Assembly: GCA_029202545.1 (NCBI GenBank)
Contig: CP119311.1
Span: 3,596,001 to 3,660,000, forward strand
Origin: Candidatus Pseudobacter hemicellulosilyticus
Lineage (GTDB): Bacteria; Bacteroidota; Bacteroidia; Chitinophagales; Chitinophagaceae
Direction of reading: 5' to 3'
Length of the DNA: 64,000 nt
Each line of letters starts with the position of its first letter. Position 1 is the stretch's first letter. The translations under genes were made by a program, and so were the position numbers. The notes beneath the pieces are model-generated. The model saw nothing but the letters and a program-made list of their open reading frames with translations. It was not told the origin of the DNA and searched no databases. Of this stretch, positions 32,945 through 40,526 are shown piece after piece.

Positions 32945-33346
32945 ATGAAGTACTCCCAATGGATCGGTATTGCCGCAGCTATCACCCTGATAGTGGCCTG
33001 CTTTTTACCCTGGACCTGGCATCCCGATGTCCAGAAGACCTTCAATGGCTTTTTCTCTGAGCAGAATGTTTACGGTAAGCCCGGCAAAATGCTGATCAGC
33101 TTCAGTAGTATCGCTATCGTTTTCTTTCTCATTCCCAAAATATGGGCCAAGCGCTGGAACCTGCTGGTGACTGCGCTGCTGCTGGCATTTGCCATCCGCT
33201 GTTTTATTATTTACTCCGGTTGCTACAATGGTATCTGCCCTACAAAACTGGCAGGTATCTGGCTGATGCTCGCCTGCGCTGTATTGACGCTGGCCATGTC
33301 CCTGTTCCCGGATATGAAAGTGCCTGCTGGCAAGACTAAAAACTAA
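32945..33346 (+). CDS. Small hypothetical membrane protein
   Basis: This is a predicted integral membrane protein of about 133 residues with four hydrophobic segments ([69 protein letters not shown]). I do not recognise a family. The ATG at 32945 is preferred because the longer frame from 32822 would run through the stem-loops above. Its stop codon overlaps that of the convergent ornithine aminotransferase gene by 4 bases. Confidence 0.7.
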   Translation: MKYSQWIGIAAAITLIVACFLPWTWHPDVQKTFNGFFSEQNVYGKPGKMLISFSSIAIVFFLIPKIWAKRWNLLVTALLLAFAIRCFIIYSGCYNGICPTKLAGIWLMLACAVLTLAMSLFPDMKVPAGKTKN

Positions 33347-34578
33347 TCCAGTATACTCAGGCTTTCGCGGATGATGGCTACGGATTCCAGTACCTGTTCT
33401 TCTGTGATGAGCAGGGGTGGGGCCAGGCGGATCTTATCGCCGTGCGTGGGTTTGGCCAGCAGGCCGTTGTCCTTCATGGCCAGGCAGAGTTCCCAGGCGG
33501 CATCCTTTTTTTCATGACCAATCACAATGGCATTCAGTAAGCCCTTGCCGCGGATAAGGTTGATATGGCGCGAATTCAGCGCCGCCAGCTCCTTTCTCAG
33601 CAATTGGCCCATAGCTTCTGCATTGTCTGCCATCTTTTCTTCCTTCAATACCGTCAGGGCGGCTATAGCCACTTTACAGGCCAGTGGATTTCCGCCATAG
33701 GTAGAACCATGTTCACCGGGCTGGATGGTCAGCATGATCTCATCATTGGCCAGTACCGCAGAAACAGGCAGGGTGCCGCCGCTCAGGGCCTTGCCAAGAA
33801 TAAGTATATCTGGACGAACCAATTCGTGATCACAGGCCAGCAGTTTGCCGGTGCGGCATAGACCGGTCTGGATCTCATCTGCCATAAACAAAACGTTGGC
33901 GGCTGTGCAGAGGCGGTGGGCATTGGCCAGGAAGCCTTCTTCCGGTACTACCACGCCGGCTTCACCCTGGATAGGCTCTACCAGGAAACCAGCTACGTTG
34001 GGATCCTGCAGGGCTGTTTCTAGTGCGCTAAGATCATTGTAGGGGATCACTTTGAAGCCGGGCATAAAAGGACCAAAGCGGGCAAAGGAACCGGGATCGG
34101 TGCTGAAAGAGATCACGGCGCCGGTACGGCCATGGAAGTTCTCGGCGCAGACCAGGATAATGGCCTGGTTATCGGGTATGCCTTTATGTATATAACCCCA
34201 GCGCCTGCAAAGCTTGATGGCCGTTTCCACCGCTTCCACGCCCGTGTTCATGGGCAGTACCTTATCATACCCGAAATAATGGTGCATGAATTGCGCATAC
34301 TCGCCCAGCAGATCGCTGTGGAAGGCGCGGGAGGTAAGGGTCAGCTGCTGCGCCTGCTCTACCAGGGCCTGTACAATAGTGGGATGACAATGTCCCTGGT
34401 TCACGGCAGAATAACCGCTCAGGAAATCGTAATATCGTCTGCCATCCACATCCCAGAGGAACACTCCCTGGCCTTTGTTGAGGACAACGGGCAGGGGATG
34501 GTAATTATGGGCGCCGTATTTTTCTTCGAGCATCAGGTAATGGCGGGTCTGGGCCGACTGGTCAAGTGTGGACAACAT
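33343..34578 (-). CDS. rocD: Ornithine aminotransferase
   Basis: This is a class-III PLP aminotransferase of 411 residues, the normal length for ornithine--oxo-acid transaminase. The N-terminal [16 protein letters not shown] and [15 protein letters not shown] blocks are characteristic of ornithine aminotransferase rather than acetylornithine or GABA transaminases. The PLP-binding Lys lies in [12 protein letters not shown] (about residue 260), and [14 protein letters not shown] precedes it. It converts ornithine and 2-oxoglutarate to glutamate semialdehyde and glutamate, linking arginine and proline metabolism. It appears monocistronic; a GC-rich hairpin lies 62 bases upstream. The word GGTTCGTCC occurs in the coding strand at 33812-33820. 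Confidence 0.95.
   Translation of the reverse strand: MLSTLDQSAQTRHYLMLEEKYGAHNYHPLPVVLNKGQGVFLWDVDGRRYYDFLSGYSAVNQGHCHPTIVQALVEQAQQLTLTSRAFHSDLLGEYAQFMHHYFGYDKVLPMNTGVEAVETAIKLCRRWGYIHKGIPDNQAIILVCAENFHGRTGAVISFSTDPGSFARFGPFMPGFKVIPYNDLSALETALQDPNVAGFLVEPIQGEAGVVVPEEGFLANAHRLCTAANVLFMADEIQTGLCRTGKLLACDHELVRPDILILGKALSGGTLPVSAVLANDEIMLTIQPGEHGSTYGGNPLACKVAIAALTVLKEEKMADNAEAMGQLLRKELAALNSRHINLIRGKGLLNAIVIGHEKKDAAWELCLAMKDNGLLAKPTHGDKIRLAPPLLITEEQVLESVAIIRESLSILD
33812..33820 (-). repeat. Recurrent word GGTTCGTCC, copy 3 (extended form)
   Basis: This copy is inside rocD and reads ATTGGTTCGTCC on the coding strand. Confidence 0.6.
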
Positions 34579-34639
34579 AGCGAACTATTTTGGATGGCGT
34601 AAATGCCGGGTGAAATAAAAGAGATGGAAAGCGGGCTAT

Positions 34640-34660
34640 CCCGGAAGCGCTACTTCCGGG
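34640..34660. other. 8-bp perfect hairpin upstream of rocD
   Basis: CCCGGAAG (34640-34647) and CTTCCGGG (34653-34660) flank a 5-base loop. It sits in the 254-base gap between the zinc-ribbon gene stop and rocD start on the minus strand. It may help end the upstream transcript or act in rocD control; no T-run is present. Confidence 0.4.
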
Positions 34661-34832
34661 CAACAGATCACTGACCTCGATGGTTGAGGAAATCGAGATT
34701 GAAATGGAGAAAATGCATTATGGTTTGAATGCTGTTGATCTGAAACTGTTTCGGTAAAGATAAGCAATACTTTCTTAATATGAATGAGAAGCGTGGTGTG
34801 GCGCCGGAAGCCTTTGCTGACGGGGCTTTCGA

Positions 34833-35927
34833 TCAGCTGTCCTGTGCAAAAAGGTACACCAGGCCGATCACCACAATCAGGATGGCCAGCACCAGCAGTG
34901 TCACTTTCATAGCAGAGACTGGTTTTTTGCCATGTATCCTGCCCGTTTGTCCATTGATAAGAAAGTGGAAGGTCTTCTGTTTGTACTGGTAGGAGCAGAG
35001 CCAGAGCGGCAGCAGGATATGCTTATAGGTCTGGTCGGAATAGGCCGTGGCCACTTCCAGTCCGCGGTAGGTGTCAATGCGGCAAAGATCGGCGCAGGCA
35101 TCATGGATAAAAGATTTCATGATGGCTTCGGCTTTTTCATAGCCGTCATGCACCGCAATATCATAGACGTCCGCTTTCCAGCCGGATAAATAGCGGGCGT
35201 CAAAATTCACCAGTTCGCCCAGCTGGTAGGGAAAGATGCTTTCATATTCATCCTGTGGCAATTCATCAGCGCCGCCGATCAGGATATCGTCAAAGAAATG
35301 ATTGAAGACGCCGCTGCGGTAGATCCATTCGGTCCTTTGCACGGACCTGGTCTGTTGCTTTCCTTCGCCATCCGTATAGGTTTCTGTTTCCCAGTAATGG
35401 CGGCCGCCATACCCGCTCCACTGGCTTTGGGTCTGTGCGTCATAGGTCCAGAAGGGAAGGTAGATGCCGTGCAGGGCATCATGCCGGGCAAATTCCTGGA
35501 GGTCGCTGGGCGCCAGCCAGCCTTTGCCGATCCAGGTCTTGAAGATGGTCAGGGACTGCTGCCTGTCTACCGAAAAAGGAATGATCCCCGAAGGTTGAAT
35601 GATCCTGGTCTTATAGGCCACGGGATTCACTGCTTCATAGTTGCAGAAGCTGCAAATAAAAACCGGTGTTTCGGTAGTAAATACTGATTCAGCGCCACAG
35701 CGGTTGCATTGGTACACCAGCTGTTCTATTGTAACGGTGGGATCCTGTGCGTCTGTGAGCTGCTGCTTCAGGCTGTTTTCCCTGATCTGGCTGGACGATT
35801 TATCAATGGCTACTTTGGTGCCGCAATGTTCACAGACCAGCTGTTGTTGCCGGGCGTCAAAATACAGTTGTGAATTACAGCCGGGACAGGGGAATAGCAA
35901 TAAGGGTTCTTGCGTGGCTTGTTCCAT
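34833..35927 (-). CDS. Zinc-ribbon membrane-anchored protein, YdjG-like
   Basis: This is a 364-residue protein with two Cys4 zinc ribbons at the N-terminus (CPGC...CEHC at 14-35 and CNRC...CSFC near 74-94), a long mixed alpha/beta middle part with many Trp/Tyr residues, and one C-terminal membrane segment (VTLLVLAILIVVIGLVYLFA). Annotation pipelines often call such proteins TFIIB-type zinc ribbon proteins. In Bacillus subtilis, YdjG has zinc ribbon plus membrane segments and is encoded next to the SPFH protein YdjI; here the SPFH gene is 15 bases upstream on the same strand. A role in membrane stress or organisation is inferred only from this parallel. Confidence 0.75.
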   Translation of the reverse strand: MEQATQEPLLLFPCPGCNSQLYFDARQQQLVCEHCGTKVAIDKSSSQIRENSLKQQLTDAQDPTVTIEQLVYQCNRCGAESVFTTETPVFICSFCNYEAVNPVAYKTRIIQPSGIIPFSVDRQQSLTIFKTWIGKGWLAPSDLQEFARHDALHGIYLPFWTYDAQTQSQWSGYGGRHYWETETYTDGEGKQQTRSVQRTEWIYRSGVFNHFFDDILIGGADELPQDEYESIFPYQLGELVNFDARYLSGWKADVYDIAVHDGYEKAEAIMKSFIHDACADLCRIDTYRGLEVATAYSDQTYKHILLPLWLCSYQYKQKTFHFLINGQTGRIHGKKPVSAMKVTLLVLAILIVVIGLVYLFAQDS

Positions 35928-35942
35928 TGGTGCTATGGGATA

Positions 35943-36950
35943 TTAGAGCTTGCCGAGAATCTCTGCTTTTTTCTGGTTGAACTCTTCTTCGGTAAGGATG
36001 CCCTGCGTTTTCAGTTCGCCGAGTTGCTTCAGAAGGTCTACCAGTTTTTGTTTTTCTTCCGGGTCATTTACGGGAGCGGTATTGCCTGCGGCTGGTGCTG
36101 GCTGCTGCTGTTGTTGCAGCATATTGGTGAGGATCACGCCTGCGCCCAGGCCGGCCGTGCCGGCGGCGGCATCGTTGGTGGAGAGGTTCTCCAGGGCAAT
36201 GCCACCCTGCATCTGGTTGAACTGGTTCAGCTTGCCGCTGAGCATATTCAACTGGGTGGTCTTGTCGAGCATTTTTTCCACCTCTTCGGGCAGGCTTACA
36301 TTTTCTATATAGAATTTTCCCAGTTCAATGCCCCAGGCGTCAAATTCTTTCTGGAAAACGGGTTGCAGTTTTTCGCCGATCTCTGTGAAGTTAGCGGCCA
36401 GGTCCAGGATGGAGATATTGGCTTCTGCCAGTCCTTCCGCCAGCCGGCTGACGATGGTATTGCGCAGCTGTTCGCTGATGCTGTCTATGCGGACCCAGGG
36501 ATTGGTGCCGGAGAATTCACGGATGAACTTCTTGGGTTCTATTACGCGCATGGTATAGGTGCCGAAGGAGCGCAGGCGTACCTGTCCAAATTCCTTATCG
36601 CGTACAATGATGGGATTGGTGGTGCCCCATTTGAGGTTGGTGAACTGGCGGGTGTTGACGTAGAAAATGTCCACCTTGAAGGGGGAGTCAAACAGGTATT
36701 TCCAGGACTTGAGCGTGGTGGTGATGGGCATGTTCTTTGTGCTGAGCTCATGGCGGCCGGGGATATATACATCACCGAATTCGCCTTCATTCATCAGGAC
36801 TGCCACCTGTGATTCCCGTACGGTCAGCTGGGCTGCGTTCATGATCTTATTGCCTTTGTCGGGGAATTTATAGATCACGGTATCCTGGGTATTGTCTACC
36901 CAGTCGATCACTTCTATGAATTCATTTTTGATGAAGTCGAACAGGCCCAT
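35943..36950 (-). CDS. SPFH-domain protein with C-terminal SHOCT domain, YdjI-like
   Basis: This is a 335-residue SPFH/flotillin-fold protein (virion-core YdjI type). Residues ~25-235 are the SPFH region (TQDTVIYKFPDKGNKIMNAA, YIPGRHELSTKNMPITTTLK, FGTYTMRVIEPKKFIREFSG). A Gln/Ala-rich linker follows, and the last ~30 residues form a SHOCT helix pair (LGELKTQGILTEEEFNQKKA). In Bacillus, YdjI recruits PspA to the membrane; no pspA homologue is present in this window. The gene is first in a two-gene operon with the zinc-ribbon gene. Confidence 0.88.
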   Translation of the reverse strand: MGLFDFIKNEFIEVIDWVDNTQDTVIYKFPDKGNKIMNAAQLTVRESQVAVLMNEGEFGDVYIPGRHELSTKNMPITTTLKSWKYLFDSPFKVDIFYVNTRQFTNLKWGTTNPIIVRDKEFGQVRLRSFGTYTMRVIEPKKFIREFSGTNPWVRIDSISEQLRNTIVSRLAEGLAEANISILDLAANFTEIGEKLQPVFQKEFDAWGIELGKFYIENVSLPEEVEKMLDKTTQLNMLSGKLNQFNQMQGGIALENLSTNDAAAGTAGLGAGVILTNMLQQQQQPAPAAGNTAPVNDPEEKQKLVDLLKQLGELKTQGILTEEEFNQKKAEILGKL

Positions 36951-37042
36951 AGTTGGAAGTTTTGTCGGTTAAGTTAAAACTAATATGCAGTTAGTACGCA
37001 AAGGCGGGAAAAAGTTACAAAAATTAAAAATGGCTGGATCGG

Positions 37043-37092
37043 ACAACCTTGCAAATCGTTCACGCAATGTTCGATTTGCAAGGTTGTTTTTT
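37043..37092 (+). terminator. Perfect 16-bp hairpin followed by T-run
   Basis: ACAACCTTGCAAATCG (37043-37058) and CGATTTGCAAGGTTGT (37072-37087) are exactly complementary, with a 13-base loop; a run of six T follows on the + strand (37087-37092). It has the form of a strong intrinsic terminator for rightward transcription, although both neighbouring genes run leftward. It may block antisense read-through or serve as an operator. Confidence 0.5.
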
Positions 37093-37182
37093 GCGAGAAA
37101 AATATAAAATATTGATTATTAGTAACATAAGTGTTTTGGAGCAATTACGGCCTATGTCGTGAGTTATCACTAAAAAATGCAG

Positions 37183-37449
37183 CTATTTCTTCTTTTTCTT
37201 TTTATAGTTGGTCATTATCAACTGCAGAAGAATTTCTGGTTCTACACCAATCAGCGCAGCAATTTTAGCGACCTGATCAATCTGGAACTGTTCGGGCTGC
37301 TTTACTTTTTTGCTGAAGGTATAATAGTGAATACCTAAATAGGCAGATAAGTTTGTTTTTCCCAGCATCTCCACGATCTCTTCAAAATCTTCTATGCTGC
37401 CGGCTTCCAGTAATCGCTTTAATGTTTTATATGTTTTATCCTTTTCCAT
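37183..37449 (-). CDS. Small XRE/HTH-like DNA-binding protein
   Basis: This is an 88-residue protein whose middle part (LSAYLGIHYYTFSKKVKQPE, then QIDQVAKIAALIGVEPEILL) reads like a Cro/XRE-type helix-turn-helix. It ends in a run of six Lys. It is divergent from the SymE-type pair, with a perfect 12-bp inverted repeat in the shared 125-base promoter region, so it may repress itself and the toxin genes (inference). AT-rich codon use sets it and the next three genes apart from the surrounding GC-rich genes, suggesting horizontal transfer. Confidence 0.65.
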   Translation of the reverse strand: MEKDKTYKTLKRLLEAGSIEDFEEIVEMLGKTNLSAYLGIHYYTFSKKVKQPEQFQIDQVAKIAALIGVEPEILLQLIMTNYKKKKKK

Positions 37450-37491
37450 TTAGAGAAATGAAAATAATGTGGAGTAATGATAATTGAAATG

Positions 37492-37533
37492 AAAATTTAT
37501 ATAGTGAAATATATATTGTAATATATAAATTTT
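37492..37533. promoter_or_regulatory. 12-bp inverted repeat in divergent promoter, candidate operator
   Basis: AAAATTTATATA (37492-37503) and TATATAAATTTT (37522-37533) are perfect complements separated by 18 bases. The repeat lies between the divergent XRE-like gene (start 37449) and the 99-residue gene (start 37575), where an autoregulatory operator would be expected. Confidence 0.45.
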
Positions 37534-37574
37534 GTAATTTAGTTTAAGATGAATAAATACTAAACTTTTCCGCT

Positions 37575-37874
37575 ATGAATATGGAATCTAAAGAGATTGT
37601 TTTATCGCTTATCAAGGATGAACTCACCAGCGCCAGGTTATTAAACAATCTGAACCAGATTGGTCTGAGTGCCACAGACTACTATCTTCAGCTTCGGGAT
37701 ACCATTTTGAAACTGATGGGTTTTGGAAATGATCAGTATGCTGATCAGGTATACAGTCAGTATTATCAACTTGCAGAGGAGGCAATGGAGCAGAATAATA
37801 TGAGTTTTCAAAAAAATCTTGACCAACATGCCCAAAACATCTATGTTTTTTTATTAGAAAAGCAATCAAAATGA
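37575..37874 (+). CDS. Hypothetical protein, partner of SymE-like gene
   Basis: This is a 99-residue acidic helical protein without signal peptide or membrane segment (SLIKDELTSARLLNNLNQIG, DTILKLMGFG). I do not recognise a family. Its stop codon overlaps the start of the SymE-like gene as ATGA, implying translational coupling and a shared role, possibly as antitoxin or chaperone. Confidence 0.7.
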   Translation: MNMESKEIVLSLIKDELTSARLLNNLNQIGLSATDYYLQLRDTILKLMGFGNDQYADQVYSQYYQLAEEAMEQNNMSFQKNLDQHAQNIYVFLLEKQSK

Positions 37875-38080
37875 AAAATACTGATCCTCTTTTAAACAAT
37901 TGGCGCCTGTCGGGTAGTCAATCAACTGATATTGCTTCTGAAAATTCAAGCTTACTGGAAATACAGCTGGTAGGAAAATGGCTGGATGCTATTGGTTTTA
38001 CTGCGGGCAAGCCAGTGATGATTTTGATTGAACCCAATAAAATCACTCTCACAATCCCAAATGTAGATGGTGAGGTGTGA
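37871..38080 (+). CDS. SymE-family toxin-like protein
   Basis: This 69-residue protein carries the SymE signature near its C-terminus: LVGKWLDAIGFTAGKPVMIL followed by ITLTIP. SymE proteins have an AbrB/SpoVT-type fold and act as toxins or nucleoid-binding proteins; in E. coli symE is repressed by an antisense RNA. Here it is coupled to an upstream 99-residue gene instead, as in other SymE-like pairs of Bacteroidota (from memory). The first ~30 residues are unrelated to the family. Confidence 0.75.
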   Translation: MKNTDPLLNNWRLSGSQSTDIASENSSLLEIQLVGKWLDAIGFTAGKPVMILIEPNKITLTIPNVDGEV

Positions 38081-38104
38081 CCAGAAAGAATAGGCAGGGT
38101 CAGG

Positions 38105-38156
38105 TTACCCTAATTTTGTGACAGATTTTGACAAAAATTACCCTAATTCTGTGACA
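38105..38156. promoter_or_regulatory. Pair of 19-base direct repeats upstream of abiEi-like gene
   Basis: TTACCCTAATTTTGTGACA (38105-38123) recurs with one change at 38138-38156, a period of 33 bases, about three helical turns. Between them TAATTTTGT and ACAAAAATTA form an imperfect inverted repeat. The repeats lie 76-127 bases upstream of the AbiEi-type gene. AbiEi antitoxins are known to bind repeats upstream of their own gene, so this is a candidate operator. Confidence 0.5.
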
Positions 38157-38231
38157 TGAGTTCAGATTTGTACAGAAAATTGATAGGATAACCGAAAAAA
38201 AGCAGATTATACTATTATATTTCAGTACTTA

Positions 38232-38867
38232 ATGAAATTATATCGATCCATCCGGCAATATGCGGGACATCCCATTCCCCATCAGATAATGATTTCTCTG
38301 TTAAAGAAATATCATCAACCAAATGACAAAATTCATCAATTAATGAAGCAGGGAGCCCTCATTGGCATCAAGAAGGGCTTGTACATTGCTGGTCCAGAGA
38401 TTACTTCCCAAAGGCCGCACCCGTTCCTCCTGGCAAGCCACATAACAGGACCAAGTTATGTTTCTATGGAAAGTGCCTTAAGTTATTATGGAATGATTCC
38501 CGAAAAGGTATATGAGATTACTTCGGTTACGGTTAAGAGCAGTCGCAGATTTCCTACTGCTGCCGGCTTATTCAGTTATACCAGGTTACCATTGCCATAT
38601 TATAGTTATGGGATACGGAGTGTGGAAGCTGCAGGTGGCCAGTACTTCTTGATCGCTTCCCCCGAAAAGGCCCTTTTTGATAAGATTGTGACCACTGCGG
38701 GCGTTGATTTCAGGAGCCGTACCAGTGTGCTGGCTTATATGGAGAATGATCTACGGATAGACGCTGAAATGCTGAAGCAGTTAAATAGCGCTGAAATGGA
38801 AAGCTGGCTGGAAGCAGCGCTGAAAAAAAAGTCATTAGAAAGGTTAATTGAAATCATTCAACTTTAA
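38232..38867 (+). CDS. AbiEi-type antitoxin / transcriptional regulator without AbiEii partner
   Basis: This 211-residue protein matches the type IV antitoxin AbiEi family: an N-terminal winged helix (~15-60; KIHQLMKQGALIGIKKGLYI), then the AbiEi C-terminal part with YVSMESALSYYGMIPE, the ITSVTVKSSRRF strand and ASPEKALFDKIV. AbiEi represses its own operon and neutralises the nucleotidyltransferase toxin AbiEii. No AbiEii gene follows: the next gene is convergent after 22 bases. It is therefore an orphan regulator, a remnant, or has a partner elsewhere. Direct repeats in its upstream region fit autoregulation. Confidence 0.85.
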   Translation: MKLYRSIRQYAGHPIPHQIMISLLKKYHQPNDKIHQLMKQGALIGIKKGLYIAGPEITSQRPHPFLLASHITGPSYVSMESALSYYGMIPEKVYEITSVTVKSSRRFPTAAGLFSYTRLPLPYYSYGIRSVEAAGGQYFLIASPEKALFDKIVTTAGVDFRSRTSVLAYMENDLRIDAEMLKQLNSAEMESWLEAALKKKSLERLIEIIQL

Positions 38868-38889
38868 TCCGCATCCAGCCCCTCCGGCC

Positions 38890-39591
38890 TCACCACTTCG
38901 CCACCATCACCCCCACCACATCATCCTCTTTCACAAACCCAATATACCTGCTGTCCTGCGCAGCATACCGGTTATTGCCCAGCACGAAATACTGTCCTTC
39001 CGGTACCTGCACAGGCCCGAAATGATCGACGTTCCAAGGCTGGTTATAAACAGCCTGTATGCCGGGATCGGCTTCTCCTTTCTGATTTACGATGTACCGC
39101 TGATAGGGAATATGGTGTTTATCCAATACCGATAGCTGATTATTGGGCAAGGGAGCCAGGATGCCGGAATCTCTTTTGATGGGGCCACTGTATTCGTCGA
39201 ACTCGAACGATTCCTGCAGCAGGAGCGGGTTATCGGTCTTGACGAGGTAATACAGGTTCAGCTCGAGCCGTTTATCGACATTTTGCTTGTTGACATAGAG
39301 GTCACCGTTGCGGATTTCCACCTCATCGCCCGGCAGGCCGCAGAGGCGGAATATATAGGTGTCTGTACGGCCAAGTACAGAATCGTGGTAGCGGAAGAGG
39401 AGGTGATCAAATCTTTTGGGGGTTACCAGATTGCTGGCCCAGATACGGTCGCCGGGGCCGAAGGCGGGCAGGCTGGAGCTGGTAGGTATGCTGTACATGG
39501 CCAGCAGGCCGGTATATTTGGCTATGAAATATAGGGTGCAGAGGGAGATGAGGCAATAGACAGAGGTTTTAAGGGCTTTTTTGCGGGTCAT
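38890..39591 (-). CDS. S26-family signal peptidase homologue with altered catalytic dyad
   Basis: This is a 233-residue protein with one N-terminal membrane segment and the fold signature of type I signal peptidase. The Ser region is IPTSSSLPAFGPGD (Ser39 aligns with the catalytic Ser). Box D reads TYIFRLCGLPGDEVEIRNGD, where the general-base Lys expected before Arg is Phe81. Box E is LGNNRYAAQDSRYIGF, with Asn in place of the usual Asp. The ATG at 39591 is used because the longer frame overlaps ispE and lacks sense before the membrane segment. It may be an inactive or unusual paralogue, not the main LepB. Confidence 0.75.
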   Translation of the reverse strand: MTRKKALKTSVYCLISLCTLYFIAKYTGLLAMYSIPTSSSLPAFGPGDRIWASNLVTPKRFDHLLFRYHDSVLGRTDTYIFRLCGLPGDEVEIRNGDLYVNKQNVDKRLELNLYYLVKTDNPLLLQESFEFDEYSGPIKRDSGILAPLPNNQLSVLDKHHIPYQRYIVNQKGEADPGIQAVYNQPWNVDHFGPVQVPEGQYFVLGNNRYAAQDSRYIGFVKEDDVVGVMVAKW

Positions 39592-39646
39592 AGTTATAAG
39601 GGTTATGGGTCTAAAGTTTATTGCGTGCATATCGGCAGGTCCCATT

Positions 39647-39655
39647 GGTTCGTCC
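39647..39655 (+). repeat. Recurrent word GGTTCGTCC, copy 4 (extended form)
   Basis: This copy lies between ispE and the S26 peptidase homologue gene and reads ATTGGTTCGTCC. Confidence 0.6.
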
Positions 39656-39683
39656 CCGGCAAATATTCTTTGCTGCCATGCTA

Positions 39684-40523
39684 TCAGCTGCTGGCAAAGA
39701 CGGAATATCCTTCGGGCCATTCCAGCTGGGGCAGTACACCTTTGCGGAAGATACCGAAAAACGTGGAGCCGCTGCCGGTCATAGCGGCATACACGGCGCC
39801 GGCGGCATAGAGCTTTTCGGGGATCTGCCGGAGGGCGGGGTGCTGGCGGCATACAGGTTCCTCAAAATCGTTCAGCAGCTGACCGCGCCAGCGTTCTACC
39901 GGGAGGCGGATAATGTCTATCATCGAAACCGGCGGTTCGGCGGGACTGAGTTGTGAAAAGGCCCAGCCGGTATTGACATGTACGCCGGGGTTCACCAGCA
40001 GGAACTGATACCCGGAAAGGTCCAGGTCGATGGGCTGCAGGTGTTCCCCGCGGCCTTCGGCCAGACAGGGTGTATTGAGGATGAAGAAGGGGCAGTCGCT
40101 GCCCAGTTGCAGGGCATAGCTGATCAGGGCTTCCTGGTCAATGCCCAGCCGGAATTTATCATTCAGGAGGCGCAGCAGGAAAGCGCCATCGGCGGAGCCG
40201 CCGCCGAGTCCGGCGCCGGCAGGGATCTTTTTATGCAGGTGGATGGCCACGGGCGGCAATTGCGGAAAATCTTTTTTGAGCAGCTGGTAAGCTTTAACAC
40301 ATAGATTGTCCTCCGGGTTTCCCTGTATGGGTATGCCGGTCATATATAGCTGCACCGGGCTTTCTGGTGCTTCTGCAAAAGCGGGTGGGGGAGCATGGAC
40401 CAGTTCCAGGGCGTCACAAACAGGAACGGGGAAAAAGACCGTACGCAGGTCGTGGTAACCATCGGGGCGTTTGCGGAGGATCTGCAATCCGAGGTTGAGC
40501 TTACCATTGGGGAACAGGACCAT
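39684..40523 (-). CDS. ispE: 4-(cytidine 5'-diphospho)-2-C-methyl-D-erythritol kinase
   Basis: This is a GHMP kinase of 279 residues, close to the usual IspE length. The N-terminal NGKLNLGLQILRKRPDGYHD and ATP-binding PAGAGLGGGSADGAFLL motifs are diagnostic; MTGSGSTFFGIF near the C-terminus is GHMP motif 3. It phosphorylates CDP-methylerythritol in the non-mevalonate isoprenoid pathway. It starts 3 bases after the bifunctional nuclease gene and is likely co-transcribed with it and with the S26 protein gene downstream. Confidence 0.95.
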   Translation of the reverse strand: MVLFPNGKLNLGLQILRKRPDGYHDLRTVFFPVPVCDALELVHAPPPAFAEAPESPVQLYMTGIPIQGNPEDNLCVKAYQLLKKDFPQLPPVAIHLHKKIPAGAGLGGGSADGAFLLRLLNDKFRLGIDQEALISYALQLGSDCPFFILNTPCLAEGRGEHLQPIDLDLSGYQFLLVNPGVHVNTGWAFSQLSPAEPPVSMIDIIRLPVERWRGQLLNDFEEPVCRQHPALRQIPEKLYAAGAVYAAMTGSGSTFFGIFRKGVLPQLEWPEGYSVFASS

Positions 40524-40526
40524 ATA

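Noticed and set aside
37183..38867. Prophage or transposon remnant
   Set aside because: No integrase, transposase, terminal repeats or att-like duplications were found around the AT-rich genes.
38890..39852. Longer 320-codon version of the S26 peptidase homologue
   Set aside because: The extra 87 residues are Arg/Pro-rich, overlap ispE on the same strand in another frame and place the membrane anchor internally.
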